Shown: positions 36,242 to 48,289 of the stretch, one piece after another
How positions within the stretch are numbered: position 1 is the first letter of the stretch
Layout: every line of letters starts with the position of its first letter
Assembly (NCBI GenBank): GCA_007922195.1
Contig: ML681981.1
Span: 8,378,958 to 8,442,957, forward strand
Reading direction: 5' to 3'
DNA: 64,000 nucleotides
DNA from: Podocnemis expansa
Taxonomy: Eukaryota > Chordata > Testudines > Podocnemididae
Position numbers and translations under genes: made by a program
The notes under the pieces: model-generated
What the model was told of the DNA's origin: nothing
Databases searched by the model: none
What the model saw: the letters and a program-made list of their open reading frames with translations, nothing else

Positions 36242-36444
36242 TTACTGGAAAAGCACTTTCTGTTATGAACATGTCTAAATAGAGAAGGACCCTGATAAGG
36301 AGAGACAGATTTATGTATATAATTAGATGATATATGCATATTGCATATATTTTAACAAACATACTGAAAGAGTATTTTATATTGTGAGCATGTCTAAACA
36401 GATGAGGACTTAGATAGGGAGAGACAAATTTATGTGTATAATTT
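36242..36444. repeat. imperfect tandem duplication, 119-bp period
   Basis: 36242-36360 is followed by a partial second copy from 36361. Anchors 'catgtctaaatagagaagga' and 'catgtctaaacagatgagga' are 119 bases apart, as are 'agagacagatttatgtatat' and 'agagacaaatttatgtgtat'. Confidence 0.8.
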
Positions 36445-36449
36445 ACAGG

Positions 36450-39264
36450 TACATTGTCATTTATGTAGCCCTCATTGCTGCAGTGTCTGAGGACCTGGCA
36501 TCTGTATGTATGTATGTACATATAGTCACTATACCCTAGTCTCTAATCCTTACATCTGGATTGAAAGATGAGGCCTTTTATTTTTATTCATATTGTTATA
36601 GTGGCCAATTCTCTTGTGTTTGATGTGGACATTTCCACATAGATACCAAGTGTGTGTAAAATGCTACAATTCTGATTTGTATTCACTTTGCAGGGATGTA
36701 AATAATTACAGAAAGTGTAAGGTAATGAAGAATCAAATCACTACAGTACAGGCTTAGTCCTGCACAAGCAGGTGGACTGTTGGCACACTGACACAAAGTG
36801 AAAAGTGATGAGCCAAAACAGAACCTGATCCAGCAATAAAAGGCCCTCCTGGATGGCACCAAGGTACTTTAGCCTCAGGCCAAAAAAGGCAGTAGGTACC
36901 TGTTTATTTTATTTACACATGGAAAATCATGCTCATATCCATGTTGCCTCAGGTACATCCACAGTGTGTCCATTCTCCACCCTTGTTCACCTTGCCTTCT
37001 TGAGAGCAAGGTATGTGAAATCTGGGTATTTATTACCACCCAGGGCAGTGTACTGTACTCCTTGTTCTCCAGCGTGGCTAATGGATTCAACTGTATGCTC
37101 CCGTCATGCACTAGGGAATAACGGGAAAGATTAAGGCTCACATGTTAAGCCCGATAAAACCACATGCAACTGGTCTTAAATTCCATTTCCTGAAGAACTC
37201 TGTATCCTTGCATTATCATTACTGACTTTATTTTCAGCATTCAAGAGAATGCTTTTGTTTCATTGGGAGCCTATGTAATAAAGATCCCTCTTTCCTATAC
37301 CCTAGTCTTGATTAGCATAGTGAATACTTCTGAGACCTCAACTGTAATACATTTTATTAGATTCTCAAAAGAAAATTGAGTGACCATGTATTAAGTGGCT
37401 AAATGAGGCTGATGATTAAAATTTCTAGAATGGAAGAATAAAAGCTCTGACAGTCATGGTTAAAGGAATCAAAAATGATATGCTAAGGGAGTACTGAGGT
37501 GCGTCAGGAGAACAGAGAAATACAAGCCAAGAGATATGAAGATGCTGATGCTGACGCTGACACACACACAGTTGTTGGCCTGGCCATCAGGAGGCTTAAG
37601 GTATATAGCATGGGAGCTGACAGACTCTTGCTTCAGCTTCTGAGACAGGCAGTGGGGGAATAAAGTTCATGGGCCTTAGAAGTCTGTCCTGAGGAGCTGA
37701 GATATTATGGCTGAGGTAGCAGGAAGATCATGGTTTAGGCAGATGAATGCCAGGAGCTGAAAGGAACTATCAGAAAATGTGAGGCATAATAGAGGACCTG
37801 GGAAACATAAATAGGACGTAGCCCTGGGGAGGAGCAGGGTATTTGACAAAGATGGGCAGCCAAAGGGCAGAAGCCAAAGAGGAGGATGGAGAAGTGTGAA
37901 ACAGACAGGAGAGCTCAACTAAGAAATGGTCTATCCTGCCATTCTCTGAATGCTGGCTGGGAAAAATATTTGACCCCTAAAGAGTTTGGGAAACCATAAC
38001 TTCCTGGGGATTGCTGGTGAGAGGAAGTAAAGTTTGAGACCAGGAGGTGCCAATGGGCAGTGCAGTCCGTAAATTTTAATAAGCACTATCAGCACTAATA
38101 CACCTTTGTTATGATATTAATATAGGGAATTCTTAGTGCTGTCCTTTCTAGTATTAGAATAGAGGTTTTGTGTCACAGTGTAAAGCAGCTGTTGCTGTGA
38201 GATTATTGAACTGGCCTGCTTTATATTACAATAGGAAATTCCTCTTTCTGTAGGGTCAGTTAATTCTCATATGACTCATTTACACTTCAGAAATGTGTGT
38301 ATTCCAGGTAAGGATGACATTAATGAGGACAGTTTTGATAAAGTTGTAGGACTGAAATCCATTCCTTCTCTACAGCCCCCTCAAGGCACACTTCTAATGC
38401 AATTCAAAATACAGTGCTGTGAGACTCTTGCCACAGCAAAAACAATTGCTGAGAGAGAGTGTTTCTATGGCACAGAAATTGATGACATGCCATGTCAGTC
38501 ATTAAACTGCTAACTGCCTGATGTACTTGATTTAATTATCCTTTTGATCTATGGCACTGTATAACCCTGTTTCATGCAGGCAACCCAACTGAAGTCTTTG
38601 TGCATCCTTGTCAGAAAGAATGGGAAGGTGAAATATGGTTCCCAAGGATGTAAGTTTGGGTGAGAAGGCTTCCCTGCCATTTCTCCCTTCTTCCCATTCT
38701 TCTGCTGACCAAACCCTTTAGCTCAATTTCTCTTCTTGCCCATCACAACAGTAGGAAGGGGAATTGTGGAGAACAATGCTTAATGTATACACAGCATTAC
38801 CTTTAGGGGATTAGAAGTGCTGCATATTGCTTCCTACTTTCTTGTGAACAGGGCTGATGCCATGTGAGGCAAGCAATAGAACAGGCACCAGCCGGTGGAA
38901 GATCAGGAGCAGCAGAGACACTTGTCAAAGGTTTTGGGAGGGAATCTGAATCATCTAGTCATCTGTCACCAGTTCCTATCAGTGTTCATGCAAGTGGCAT
39001 CAGGCCAACCAAAAAAATCTCTCTCATCTTCCAAAGCATTTAAAACTGATTGGGAGGAAGTCTGTATCACCCACAAAGTGTGAGCGAGTTAATGTGCTTG
39101 CAGAATCTGGCTTTGAGAGTCTACAAGAACATGTAGACAGAGCCTCATCTCACCCAAACTCATCCAAAAATGTAACTCGATGTCCTCTCAAGCTAATTCC
39201 TTACAGTTAAATGGTTGGAATAGCTCAGGAAGAACAAGCAAAACTGTTAGTGAAAAGACAAGGT
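36450..39264. other. spacer, nothing recognised
   Basis: There is a CA-rich scrap at 37556-37571. No gene or repeat family was supported. Confidence 0.4.
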
Positions 39265-39269
39265 GGGAG

Positions 39270-39729
39270 TGTGATGGGGTGTACCAACCTCTCCCACTAG
39301 AGAGGGAGCCCTCTACCACCTCAATAGACAGGGATGCCTCTCTTGGTCAGCCAGGCCTCCCACGCCTTGGCAAGAAAAAGAAGTTAAAAGCTCAGCCAGG
39401 GCTTCAGTGTGGGGTGGGACAGGAGGAGGAGAGATCTGCTTCTGGACCCCACCGAGAGAAGGCCCCCACAAAGAGACATCAGGCTAGGGAAGCCAGCAGC
39501 ATGCAAGGGGCTTAAGGGGGCAAGCATCCTACTATGGGTTGTCCCGTGACCCAGCCCAGAGAGGGGGTTGTAGGTCAAGCAGGAGACAGACCTGCCTGCC
39601 CCGAGAAAGTGGGCCAGGCCCACAGGCCTTCAGGACTTTTTGGCCTGCGGCTTAAAAAGATCAGAGCCTGATGGTGGTCCACCCAAGGCCAAGGGGAGTG
39701 CCATCACCCCCCCCCCATGGGCTGTCACA
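39270..39729. repeat. LTR-like element, probable solo LTR
   Basis: It starts TGTGATGGGGTGTACC and ends GGGCTGTCACA, so the termini are the TG...CA inverted pair TGTGA/TCACA. The flanks GGGAG (39265-39269) and GGAAG (39730-39734) may be a 5-bp target duplication. The GC-rich interior contains a C run at 39707-39716 and no coding domain. It could be a solo LTR of an endogenous retroelement. A DNA transposon is the alternative. Confidence 0.5.
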
Positions 39730-39734
39730 GGAAG

Positions 39735-40919
39735 TTAATGGTTTCCATACATCTCTTGGATTCATCAGGTTGTTTCTAATATTTGCCACTCACAATATTT
39801 CATCGGATCCTCTCTCCTCCCCTCTAAACGTTTTCCTAATATCACTTTCTATTCAGATAGGCTGTGATAGGCCAAACTCTTCCTTAATCCACTTGTGGCA
39901 GATATTCTATCTACATTGAACAGTTTAGTCCTTCTGGAGCTAAAGGGAAGAGCTGGACTAAACTAGGTGGTGGGGAAAAAACACCAGCTGCTGGTCTATG
40001 TGAATAATCCCACCATTGATTCTTCTTGTGGGGATGCACCAATGCCAGTGCGACAGGAGAAGAAGTAAAGAAAAACGCCAGTGTAAAACTGCCACAAGTG
40101 ACTATTGCACTGATGAACTTGAAACAATGAGAGACAAGAGGCTGAACGCTGTCCAAAGATGGAGATTCTTAGTCATTGTTACACAAAACCACTCCCTCTC
40201 CTAAAGTTGTGTGTGTTTTATGATAACACCTGCTAAACTCCCATGTCTAAGGAACACTAGATTGAAAGGATGTCTTTGTTAATATTTCAACACTCCACCT
40301 ATTCAGTTAAAGTGTGTGAAAGTGCACAATAAATTAAGCTGAAGCTTCCAAGAAATCCTGCTTGAGGAAAAAAATTAGGAATATCAAGAATGTTAAGTCT
40401 GATCTATCAAGTAAAAATATGTAAGGCAAGGTCCTAATTAAAAGGGGGGGGGATTCAGCTTTTCCATATACAATGAAAAGAAGCAAACAAGGCACAGACT
40501 CAATTTATTTAAACAAACTTTGCATGTCCTATTTAATAGCTACAGCCTATAGTTTTTGTTTTAAAGACATTCTAATTTTGAAGACTGTAAAAGCTGAGGT
40601 GTAACTTTCTCAGTTATTTTTTCCCCTGTAGAATCTGCTTATCCATCTTAATACATGAAAACTTCAAACGCCTGCATAACATTTTACAGTATTCATACTG
40701 CCTGGTTTTATCCCAGGCAAGCTGGGAGGGACTGACTTTTATTTCACTTAAAGATTTTTGTAAATAAAAAAATAGGCTTGGGAAACTCAGTAAACATTCA
40801 ATGTGGCCAGAGTCCAATTTAGTCCCGCCCTAAACTGTCAAATTAAAACACACGCAACTAAAATTCTACTGCCACCTGTACAGTTGATTTCTTTGAACTA
40901 AATGACATTTAAAAGCTTC
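39735..40919. other. spacer, nothing recognised
   Basis: Non-coding, with a G run at 40443-40452. Confidence 0.4.
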
Positions 40920-40933
40920 ATTACCTAGCAATA

Positions 40934-41151
40934 ACGAGAGTCCGATGGCCCTTTATAGACTAACAGATTTCTTTGGGGATAAGCTTTTGTGGGCTCCAGC
41001 CTTGTCAGATGCAGCATGATGTATCTGAGAAAGTGGGTTGTAGCCTATGAAAGCTTATGCTTGAAAAAAAATCTGTTAGCCTATAAGATGCCACAGGACT
41101 CTCATTGTTTTTTGCCATACACAGACTCACACGGCTACCCCTCAGGAAATT
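40934..41151. mobile_element. hammerhead-like family, copy D, inverted dimer
   Basis: The longest copy (218 bp). Arms of about 40 bases face each other (near 40934-40970 and 41072-41108), and each arm adjoins a hammerhead-like segment. The right arm, on the plus strand, reads CTGAGAA, stem, ATGAAAGCTTATGC; the left arm reads similarly on the minus strand. It ends 'cacacggctacccctcagga'. The flanks are ATTACCTAGCAATA (40920-40933) and ATTACCCATCAATA (41152-41165), 12 of 14. Confidence 0.75.
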
Positions 41152-41165
41152 ATTACCCATCAATA

Positions 41166-42189
41166 TAATTGTTATAGCTCGTGCCTCCTATTATGACATT
41201 TTTCTGAATTAAAAATACTCTTGGCTTCAGATAATGAAATACTCTTTGTTCTTCCACTTAGGAAACTTCCATTGTTTGTATGTACAGCTGGTATCAAAAA
41301 GCAGAAAATTGAAGGAAGATTAAAACCTGCACAAAGAGGCTGTCTTGACGGACAAAGGATAGTGCTCTGTTCTGTCATGCCAGATGCCTAGGTTTGATTT
41401 TTTTTGTTTGCTGTGCTTCCTAGCAAGAGATTGTGAGCCGGACTTGAAAGTCCACAGATTGACTTCAGTGGACCAAGATTTCATCTCCTGTCTATAGAGT
41501 CCAGCTGTTCATGTATTAAACCAGATCGGTGTTCTCTTAATCTAATCTCAAATAATCTCAGAACACATTAAGAGGAGAGATGGTCTCTAGGGAACTGGGA
41601 GCCAGCCCCTGTAAGAGCTAACTTTCTTTTTTTGCTGTAGTTCGGAAATCCTTTTCACAGAGTCTTTTGCAGCTAAAATGCCACACAACCAGCTCTTAAA
41701 CTCTCATTGACTACTGGTATTTCCCAGAGCCCTAGAGCTCAACACGTCAACTCCACAGAAGGTGCTGTGACTTGAGGCTTCTGTCCTGTAAGTTTGAACG
41801 TATTTACCACAGTTCTGCTCCAGACATCTCTGGCTGAATTTGTCTTGTCTACCACACTTTCACCACTTCTGTTTTGTACAGAATAGTCAAATTTGTCTGA
41901 AGGGTGCTCTTGTTGCAAGGCATGAGGAATGCTGCTACATTGGAATGTATCAATATCCATCTGCTAAAAGCATCTTGTGCAAAATTGACCAGCAGTGCAA
42001 CTGATCCTCCCCCACCTCGTCTCCTATGAGTCCTGTACTCATAAGGTTCTTCATGAACTTCTTGCTGAAATCATGATTGGCCAGTGTATTCCAGTTTTGA
42101 TTCTTTCCTTGAATACAGAATCTCAGTCGGTTCTCTTGTGTCCTAGAATTTCAAGTTCACCATTCCCTTTGCCAGTGGCCATTCTCAGA
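41166..42189. other. spacer, nothing recognised
   Basis: Non-coding, no supported feature. Confidence 0.4.
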
Positions 42190-42194
42190 TAGAA

Positions 42195-42910
42195 ATGTAG
42201 GGCTGGAAGAGTCCTTGAAGTCATCAGATCCAGCCCCATGTACTATGGCAAGACCAAGTAACCCTAGATTATCCCTGACATGTGTTTATCCAACTTTTTA
42301 AAAAATTTGCAACAATAGGGTCTCCAAAACTTCCCTTGAAAGGCTCTTCCAAATCTTAACTAACTTTATAATTCAAGTTTTTCGTAATATCTAACCTAAA
42401 ATCTTCCTTGCTGCAAAGTAAGTCTATTATTTGTTGTCCTACCTTCAGTGGACAAAGAGACCAATTGTCCTCTATGTAACAGCCCTCAACACACTGGAAG
42501 ATGGACAAGAAGCCCATAGCACTTTTAAAGACTAACACACTTATTGCATGAACTTTCGTGGGATTTTATCCCACTTTATCAGATGCTTGAAGATGCAGAA
42601 TTTACAGAATGGAAGGAAAATGAATGCACGGAAGTGTAAGTCACCTCTTAGTAGCCCCCTTCCCCCCAGAAAAACACTAAACATGCCCAGTTTTTTTTCA
42701 AAATTTCATTATAAATCAAGGTTTTTTTTAAAACCTTTTATAATTTTTGTTGCTTTCCTTTTGACTCTTTCCAATTTGTTCACATTTTTCCTAAACTATA
42801 CTGCCCAGAACTGGACACAGTACTCCACTTGGGGTCTCACTAATATCAAGCAGAGCAGGACAGCTACCTCTTGTGCCTTACATACAACACACCCATTAAC
42901 ATAGGTATGT
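42195..42910 (-). mobile_element. CR1 LINE 3' fragment (CR1-D), interrupted
   Basis: The plus strand reads as the complement of a CR1 3' end: 'tgtagggctggaagagtcct', 'aggctcttccaaatctta' and 'aatatctaacctaaaatctt' up to about 42495. After a small insertion, 42690-42910 continues with 'cccagaactggacacagta' and 'ggggtctcactaatatcaa'. It is strongly decayed and interrupted by the hammerhead-like copy at 42500-42600. Confidence 0.82.
42500..42600 (-). mobile_element. hammerhead-like family, copy E, best preserved core
   Basis: On the minus strand: GCAT (42586-42583), CTGATAA (42582-42576), then a perfect 7-bp stem GTGGGAT/ATCCCAC within 42558-42574, GAAA (42557-42554), and ATGC (42549-42546) closing with the first GCAT. 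Only one base departs from the hammerhead box CTGATGA. The insertion lies inside the CR1-D fragment, so it is younger than that. The target duplication is unclear. Confidence 0.75.
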
Positions 42911-43420
42911 TCTCAGCAAGTGAAAATAACTTTTTTAGAGCTTCAAAATGACCACAGAGATTTTCCTTTTTCCGAGGCATAAACTTGAAAATAGTGGCTG
43001 CTGAGTCATATATTTAGGTATATACTTGTAAGTGGAAACAATGGGTCATTTTATCAGTTTGCAGACCATAGTGTGGAATTAGAGGCAATGACTGAGAACA
43101 AGAACTTGAGGAATCCAATATATAGAAGTCTTTCCTATCTGCATGCAGCACAGTGTGGTTTTAATTGGAGTTATTACTATTTGTATTTGTTTTCTGATCA
43201 CTGTATTAACAAAAGACTTTAGTTAGATTTATCTTGTCTGTCTCATTCAAGCTGTTTTGTGTTCCACTCTATTACATTTCTTCAGTGCCATCTCAGTTTT
43301 ACAGCTTTCTTTCATGAGTCATGATGTGGTGATGTAGTTTTCTTCCTGCTGTAGTTACTGGACAAGTCTCATTTTTTGTTGCTTTGAAGACTTATGGGAA
43401 TATCCTGTAGAGTTTAATTA
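42911..43420. other. spacer, nothing recognised
   Basis: Non-coding, no supported feature. Confidence 0.4.
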
Positions 43421-43500
43421 ATGGACTTCAGAGCCAGAAGGGACCATCATGATGATCTAGTCTGACTTCCTGCCCATTGCAGGACAGAGAACCTCGCCCA
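43421..43500. repeat. interspersed repeat scrap ('gatgatctagtctgact')
   Basis: 'gagccagaagggaccatcat' and 'gatgatctagtctgacttcc' match the fragment at 19326-19402. Confidence 0.55.
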
Positions 43501-43656
43501 CTCACTTCTGCATTAGGGTTTTGTAGAAATTAAGTGAAATTCTGTAGAAACTGATCTGAAAACATAAAATTTAACAGAGTGCTGTTTTTCCATTAAATGT
43601 TTAAAGCATCAAATGGGATTTGAGAGTTATTGCTCTATCATTCCAGAGGGTTAGCT

Positions 43657-43785
43657 ACATTATACTAGTGCAGCAAAACAAACAAGGAATCCTGTGGCAC
43701 CTTTAAAGACTAACAAACTTATTTAATGCATGACCTTTCATCTTTAAGAGTGCCACAGGTCTTCTTGTTTGTTGTGTGCTGCTAT
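43657..43785. mobile_element. hammerhead-like family, copy F, core lost
   Basis: 'gcagcaaaacaaacaaggaa' followed by 'tcctgtggcac' faces 'gtgccacaggtcttcttgt' and 'tttgttgtgtgctgc', a foldback like copies C and D. 'gcatgacctttcat' is all that remains of the ribozyme-like segment. No clean target duplication was seen. Confidence 0.7.
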
Positions 43786-43789
43786 AGGT

Positions 43790-45040
43790 GGCTTTAAATA
43801 TTCTTTAGAAAGGTTGTCATTCTCTGTTAAACTCTCTATGGCTTTTCCATAAGGGAAGTTCATTGTCACATTACCTTCTAGTAGACGAACAGGCCACAAT
43901 GGTGAAATCGCTGGTATTTCCTGTAGCATTTGTTGAAATTTTCCTGCTGACACACAGCAATAATGATTAAAATGAGTTATGTTTTGCTAAAGGACTTTGG
44001 CCACTCATGAAAATGTTCTGAAATCACCTATCTGTTCCAGCACTGAGTCCTTGTACTGCTTAGACCACATTGCAAAAAGGAGTAACTGTTTTTGTTTCTA
44101 TTCACTCTCCCTACAACACTTAAACTGACTGATCAGTGGATTTGTTGCACAAGGCTTGCTTTCGACTGTTTGCTCACATTTACTTGCATATCAGATCTGA
44201 GCATCATTAAAACCCAAATTCTGAAGTTGTTTGTCACTTAACTCTCGTAACTCCATTCTAGACTTATTTGTGGGGAACATATCTTGCTAGTTGCCAAGAA
44301 CAGTCTGTTCTTTTAAAATATTGTGTAGTGGACTGTAATAGTTCATGTATTAATAACAATCTTCTAGGCTCTATCTCCTGGGATTGTCAGTAATGTTTTA
44401 GAAAACTCCTTGTTCTCTGGCCCCAGTTGACTCTTACAGCAGAAAAAACAGCAATTACATGACTTAAATCTGCTCTTGACATGTCAGTTTCCTCTTTGGT
44501 GGGACTACATCTTGTATTCTTGTCTTTACTATATGCATTTCAAATGTCTTATTCATCTTTATAAGGCTAGCTTTTTTTTTAAATAGCCATTATTTCCTGT
44601 TGCAACACAGAAAAAAAGGAGATCATAAGGGAGTCTCTGTTAACTGCTGACTAATTACTGCAGTTAATTTGAGCATCCTGTTTCATAGCTCTTGATTATT
44701 TCTCCAGGCTTATATTAAAGATAGTGAATAGATTATCAAAGCTGACATTCCTGGTCACCAGGCTGATTCTAATCTGTTCTTGCTCCTTTTTATTTTCTGA
44801 TCCTAATTTAAATTTTAATCTCTCTCTGATCAGAAAGAGTGGTGCTGTTAGTAGTTGCTATGTACTGGATGAAGCAGACACAGCACAATAAATCAAGTAT
44901 TTCACCAGAAAATATTCTCCTTTGTATCTGTCCTGTAATGCACTCTGAGCAGTAGTATCTCCCAATATGTGTAGTCTTTGCTCATTAAGATGCTGCTCCA
45001 AAGTCCATTGAAATTTGAGTTTCTTTTAATTGACTTTAAT
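43790..45040. other. spacer, nothing recognised
   Basis: Non-coding, no supported feature. Confidence 0.4.
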
Positions 45041-45044
45041 TGAC

Positions 45045-45190
45045 TGTGGGTCAGGCCCAGATTTTTAAAGATAGTTGTATGTTCCTGCACTCAGTGTTGC
45101 CTGTTTTAGGTGTCTTTCATTTAAAAAATGTGTTTAGCCATTTGGGATCCTAAATCCCACTGACAGCCAAATAGACTCCAAAATAAGTTA
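45045..45190. repeat. old interspersed repeat ('ggcccagatttttaaag')
   Basis: 'gtcaggcccagatttttaaa' and 'cctaaatcccactgacag' resemble the repeat at 62567-62685. Strongly decayed. Confidence 0.4.
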
Positions 45191-45857
45191 CATATTGCAG
45201 TGCTAAGTAAAGTAAGGCCTAAATATCAAAGAAAGAAAGAGAACTAGGCCTGAGGGCCTGTTTTTTGCCAGTTTTGCATACACTGAATAGTACTTACTCA
45301 TACAGTAATAACAGGCAGGGTAAAGTCTGTGAGAACGTAAGCAGTAGGGAGGAAGGAGGGAGAGGCTGGTGGTGAGGAAGTGGGCTAGAAGCTAAGATAG
45401 CAAAGGGTGGAGGGTGAAAACAAGAGATAAGGTGGGGGAATCAGCTGGCAACTGAGTTTAAAAAATGGCTAAGTGCTATCTTACTCAGATAATGGCTGAT
45501 CATCATGTGCTTGTTGGAGTTACATGGATGTTACCTGAGGAGAAAAGTGCCTGACATCCCATAAGGCTGGTGCTAAGGTATTAATAATCAATATCAAGCA
45601 CCTGGAAGATAAACTGAGGAGACCTCAGCCCAATAAGGTTCACAGATGGAAAAAAAGCAGTTTTAACCCTGGTGAAGTTGTTATACCTTACAGAGGCCCT
45701 GAATGGTTTAATATGAACCTGTGAAAACTAATTAACTGGTTGCTCCCGGAGAGAGGGGCAGATTTAACTGATCTGGAAGCACAGATGGCCAGGAGTTGGC
45801 AGGTGAGTGAAGGAGAGAAAGGCAAAAGAGGGCTGCAGGGATAGAGTCTGCAGTGTC

Positions 45858-46093
45858 CAAGGCTGTAACTAGGCTGGGGCAAGCGGGGCAAAGTCCCAGG
45901 TGCTGAATTCCAGCTTTGTGCAGCAGCTGGGGGTGGATCCCGATCCATCCCCAGCCACTGCAGGGAGCCAGATCCATCCCCTGCACCCTCTAAAATTTGG
46001 CACCTGGTACTTCCAACGCTGCTGCAGCAGCTGGGGGGGGGTGGCGTCTGGGGCTACTTGCCCCAGGCGCAAAAAGTTCTAGTTAAAGCTCTG
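45858..46093. mobile_element. GC-rich hAT-type element, copy 3, internally deleted
   Basis: The left end is CAAGGCTGTAACTAGGC and the right end is TTCTAGTTAAAGCTCTG. It shares 'ggggctacttgccccaggcg' just inside the right end with copies 1, 2 and 4. The flanks GCAGTGTC (45850-45857) and GCGCTGTT (46094-46101) agree at 5 of 8. It is 236 bp. Confidence 0.72.
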
Positions 46094-46101
46094 GCGCTGT
46101 T

Positions 46102-47279
46102 TCTCTGGAATTAGAGAGCGAGAGTAAGGAAGAAACCCAGCGGGAAGCAGGGGAGACTAAGGCTTGGGGTCCTAGCCTGACTAGAGAAGGATGACAAGTA
46201 GCCAGAGAGAGAGAAACCACTCAGTGGGGTTGTGTAGTCCCTAGTGGTATGCCTTAAAACCAGGGCAGAATTTGAACTGCCAGGAGGAGAGCAAGACATA
46301 GGAGATGTTCTGTGGAGGAACAGAATAAGGAGATCTTAAGAGGCTTAAAGGGCATGGTTGTGTAGGAAGGGGCCGAGGGAGGTAATAGGAAGAATGGACC
46401 CAGTGTAGTGGGAGGGATTGGGTCCCCCAGCTGGCTACTGGTAATGTAGACCAAATCTACAGAAGGGGACAAACATACTGGAAACCTTTGTCAAGTATGT
46501 GAAGACCAGAGGCCAGGAGCTGGAGCCAAAAACTCCCGGTGAGAGCATGAACTTTTTTATGTTGAGTTTTCTGCTACCCTGGAAAGGGGGAGAGAACTAA
46601 ATTAGGATCTGGCTGGAAGGTCAAGTTATGGAAAGAGAGACCACCAGAGTGATAGAGTTGGCAGGGGGCACCAGACTGGTAGACAGCCGCTATGCCCAGC
46701 TGGCTAGAAAGGAGCGCTCTGCAGTGAGTGAACCCCTTCACAGATAGGCATGTACAATCCCATTTCAAATCACTGGGCTTTATGGGCATGTATCCAAGGC
46801 AAGAATTTATCCCAGAGGGTTTTCAGCTGTGCCATGCCTTGCTATGGCTTAGAAACTGCCCCTTATGCAACTCAATTTAAGACCTCTGGTAACTGCCAAA
46901 ATAAATATGTAGGAAAAAATTGAAATTCTCAGAGGGTTTGAATCCTTGCAGCTTTGGATGTGAAAAGGAGCATGTTAGCCGACTGAAAAAAGGATTTCTT
47001 ATTGTCTGAAAGGCAAGAAAGAGGAATTTGAAACAATGTGGTCTGTACAGTGTGGATGTGGGCTTTTAAGAACAAGATATGAGAAAGTGAGAGTGTTAAA
47101 AGAAGGGAAATTACCTTTTGTAGTGAGTTAGCCATTCTGTTTGTATTCACTGGACACAGGAGCCATGTTAATATTCTATCCGTATGAGACTGAGAGACTG
47201 AAAATAAGACTGGTCCAACAAACACAAAAATAACTGGATATTCTGGAACAAATATATCAGTGTAGGGATGCTGCTTTGC
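46102..47279. other. purine-rich tract of unknown origin
   Basis: 46100-46760 is rich in 'gagagaga' and 'ccaggagctgg' words and ends 'gtgagtgaaccccttcac'. The style resembles untranslated parts of LTR retroelements. It lies directly upstream of the Ty3/gypsy pol remnant, so it may be that element's leader or another LTR. I found no gag domain. Confidence 0.3.
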
Positions 47280-47564
47280 TAGCATTAACCATAAAAAACA
47301 CACATACAGGCTGCTTTTCATTATGGTGCCATGAGAGTGATGCCAATTTTGGACCTAGCTGCATGTGAGAAACTCAGTCTGGTAAAAAGGTGCTCTCACT
47401 ACAAGATTATATTGCTCTTAGCTATGAGGCCCTCTTGGGAATGTCAGGAACTGTTCCAGGGATTGGGTTGCTTGCAGGTTGAACATGCAATCCAGATAAA
47501 CAAGCAGGACCCTCCAGTTATTCATGCATGTATACAAAGTACTGTTTACAGGGGCTTTACTGGC

Positions 47565-47812
47565 CCCAAACATTTCTGTTGGCCTGGAGAAGCCCTGCCC
47601 CACCATGTGCCAGACCCATCCCCTGCAATAGAAGCCCTGCCCTTGACCCTGATCTGGCCAATGGTCCTGATACAGGCCCACGTCCCCAATCAGGGTTAGA
47701 GTCAGATCAGATTGCCACTGCAGGCCTGCCCCCATGGCCCCCAGCTGGGGTTGGAGCTAGATCTACAGGCCCCGTGTCCCCAGCTGGGACTAGAGCTGGC
47801 TTGGGCTGCCAC
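47565..47812. repeat. GC-rich insert replacing part of the gypsy reverse transcriptase
   Basis: Between RT segments ending near 47560 and resuming at 47813 the sequence turns GC-rich ('ccccagctggg' words). About 130 residues of the expected palm domain are absent. It may be a decayed GC-rich transposon like those at 6368 or 50655, but I could not find ends or a target duplication. Confidence 0.45.
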
Positions 47813-47968
47813 AAGATCTATGAACATATTAGCAATGTGGACACCTCCACGGATGACGACATCATCTGGGACTCAACAAAAGAGGAGCTTGACCAGTGAG
47901 TTCGGCAAGTGCTGGGAGCAGACAGAACTCCAAACCTCGAACTAAATAGGGACAAATGTGTTTTTGGA

Positions 47969-48289
47969 CAGGGGTTCCCAACCTTTTCCTTTATGCGGAC
48001 CATGATATTGTCATCAAAAGCTTTTGCAGACCACCATGTGAGCAAGCGGTTTTAAACATTCTTAACATAGCCTATGGCTGACAGGAGTATATCTTGTATA
48101 CCTTGTATATCAAGGGTATTAAAACAGCTATTACTAATATTTATTATGCTCACTCACAAACATACTGCACTCATTACAGTATTTTTACTTACAGTAATTC
48201 CTCCCACCCTTCCTACCCCATGGGCCACCTACTGTACTTTTTCTTTGTGGCTCATCAGTGGTTCATGAACTACAGGTTGGGAACCCTTG
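47969..48289. mobile_element. hAT-type element inside gypsy pol
   Basis: The ends are CAGGGGTTCCCAACC and GGTTGGGAACCCTTG. The flanks TTTTTGGA (47961-47968) and TTTTAAGA (48290-48297) agree at 6 of 8. The gypsy reading resumes on the far side. 321 bp, no transposase. Confidence 0.88.

Noticed and set aside
36488..36525. 'gtatgtatgtatgtacatata' tract as a functional microsatellite
   Set aside because: Only a few GTAT units; ordinary low-complexity sequence.
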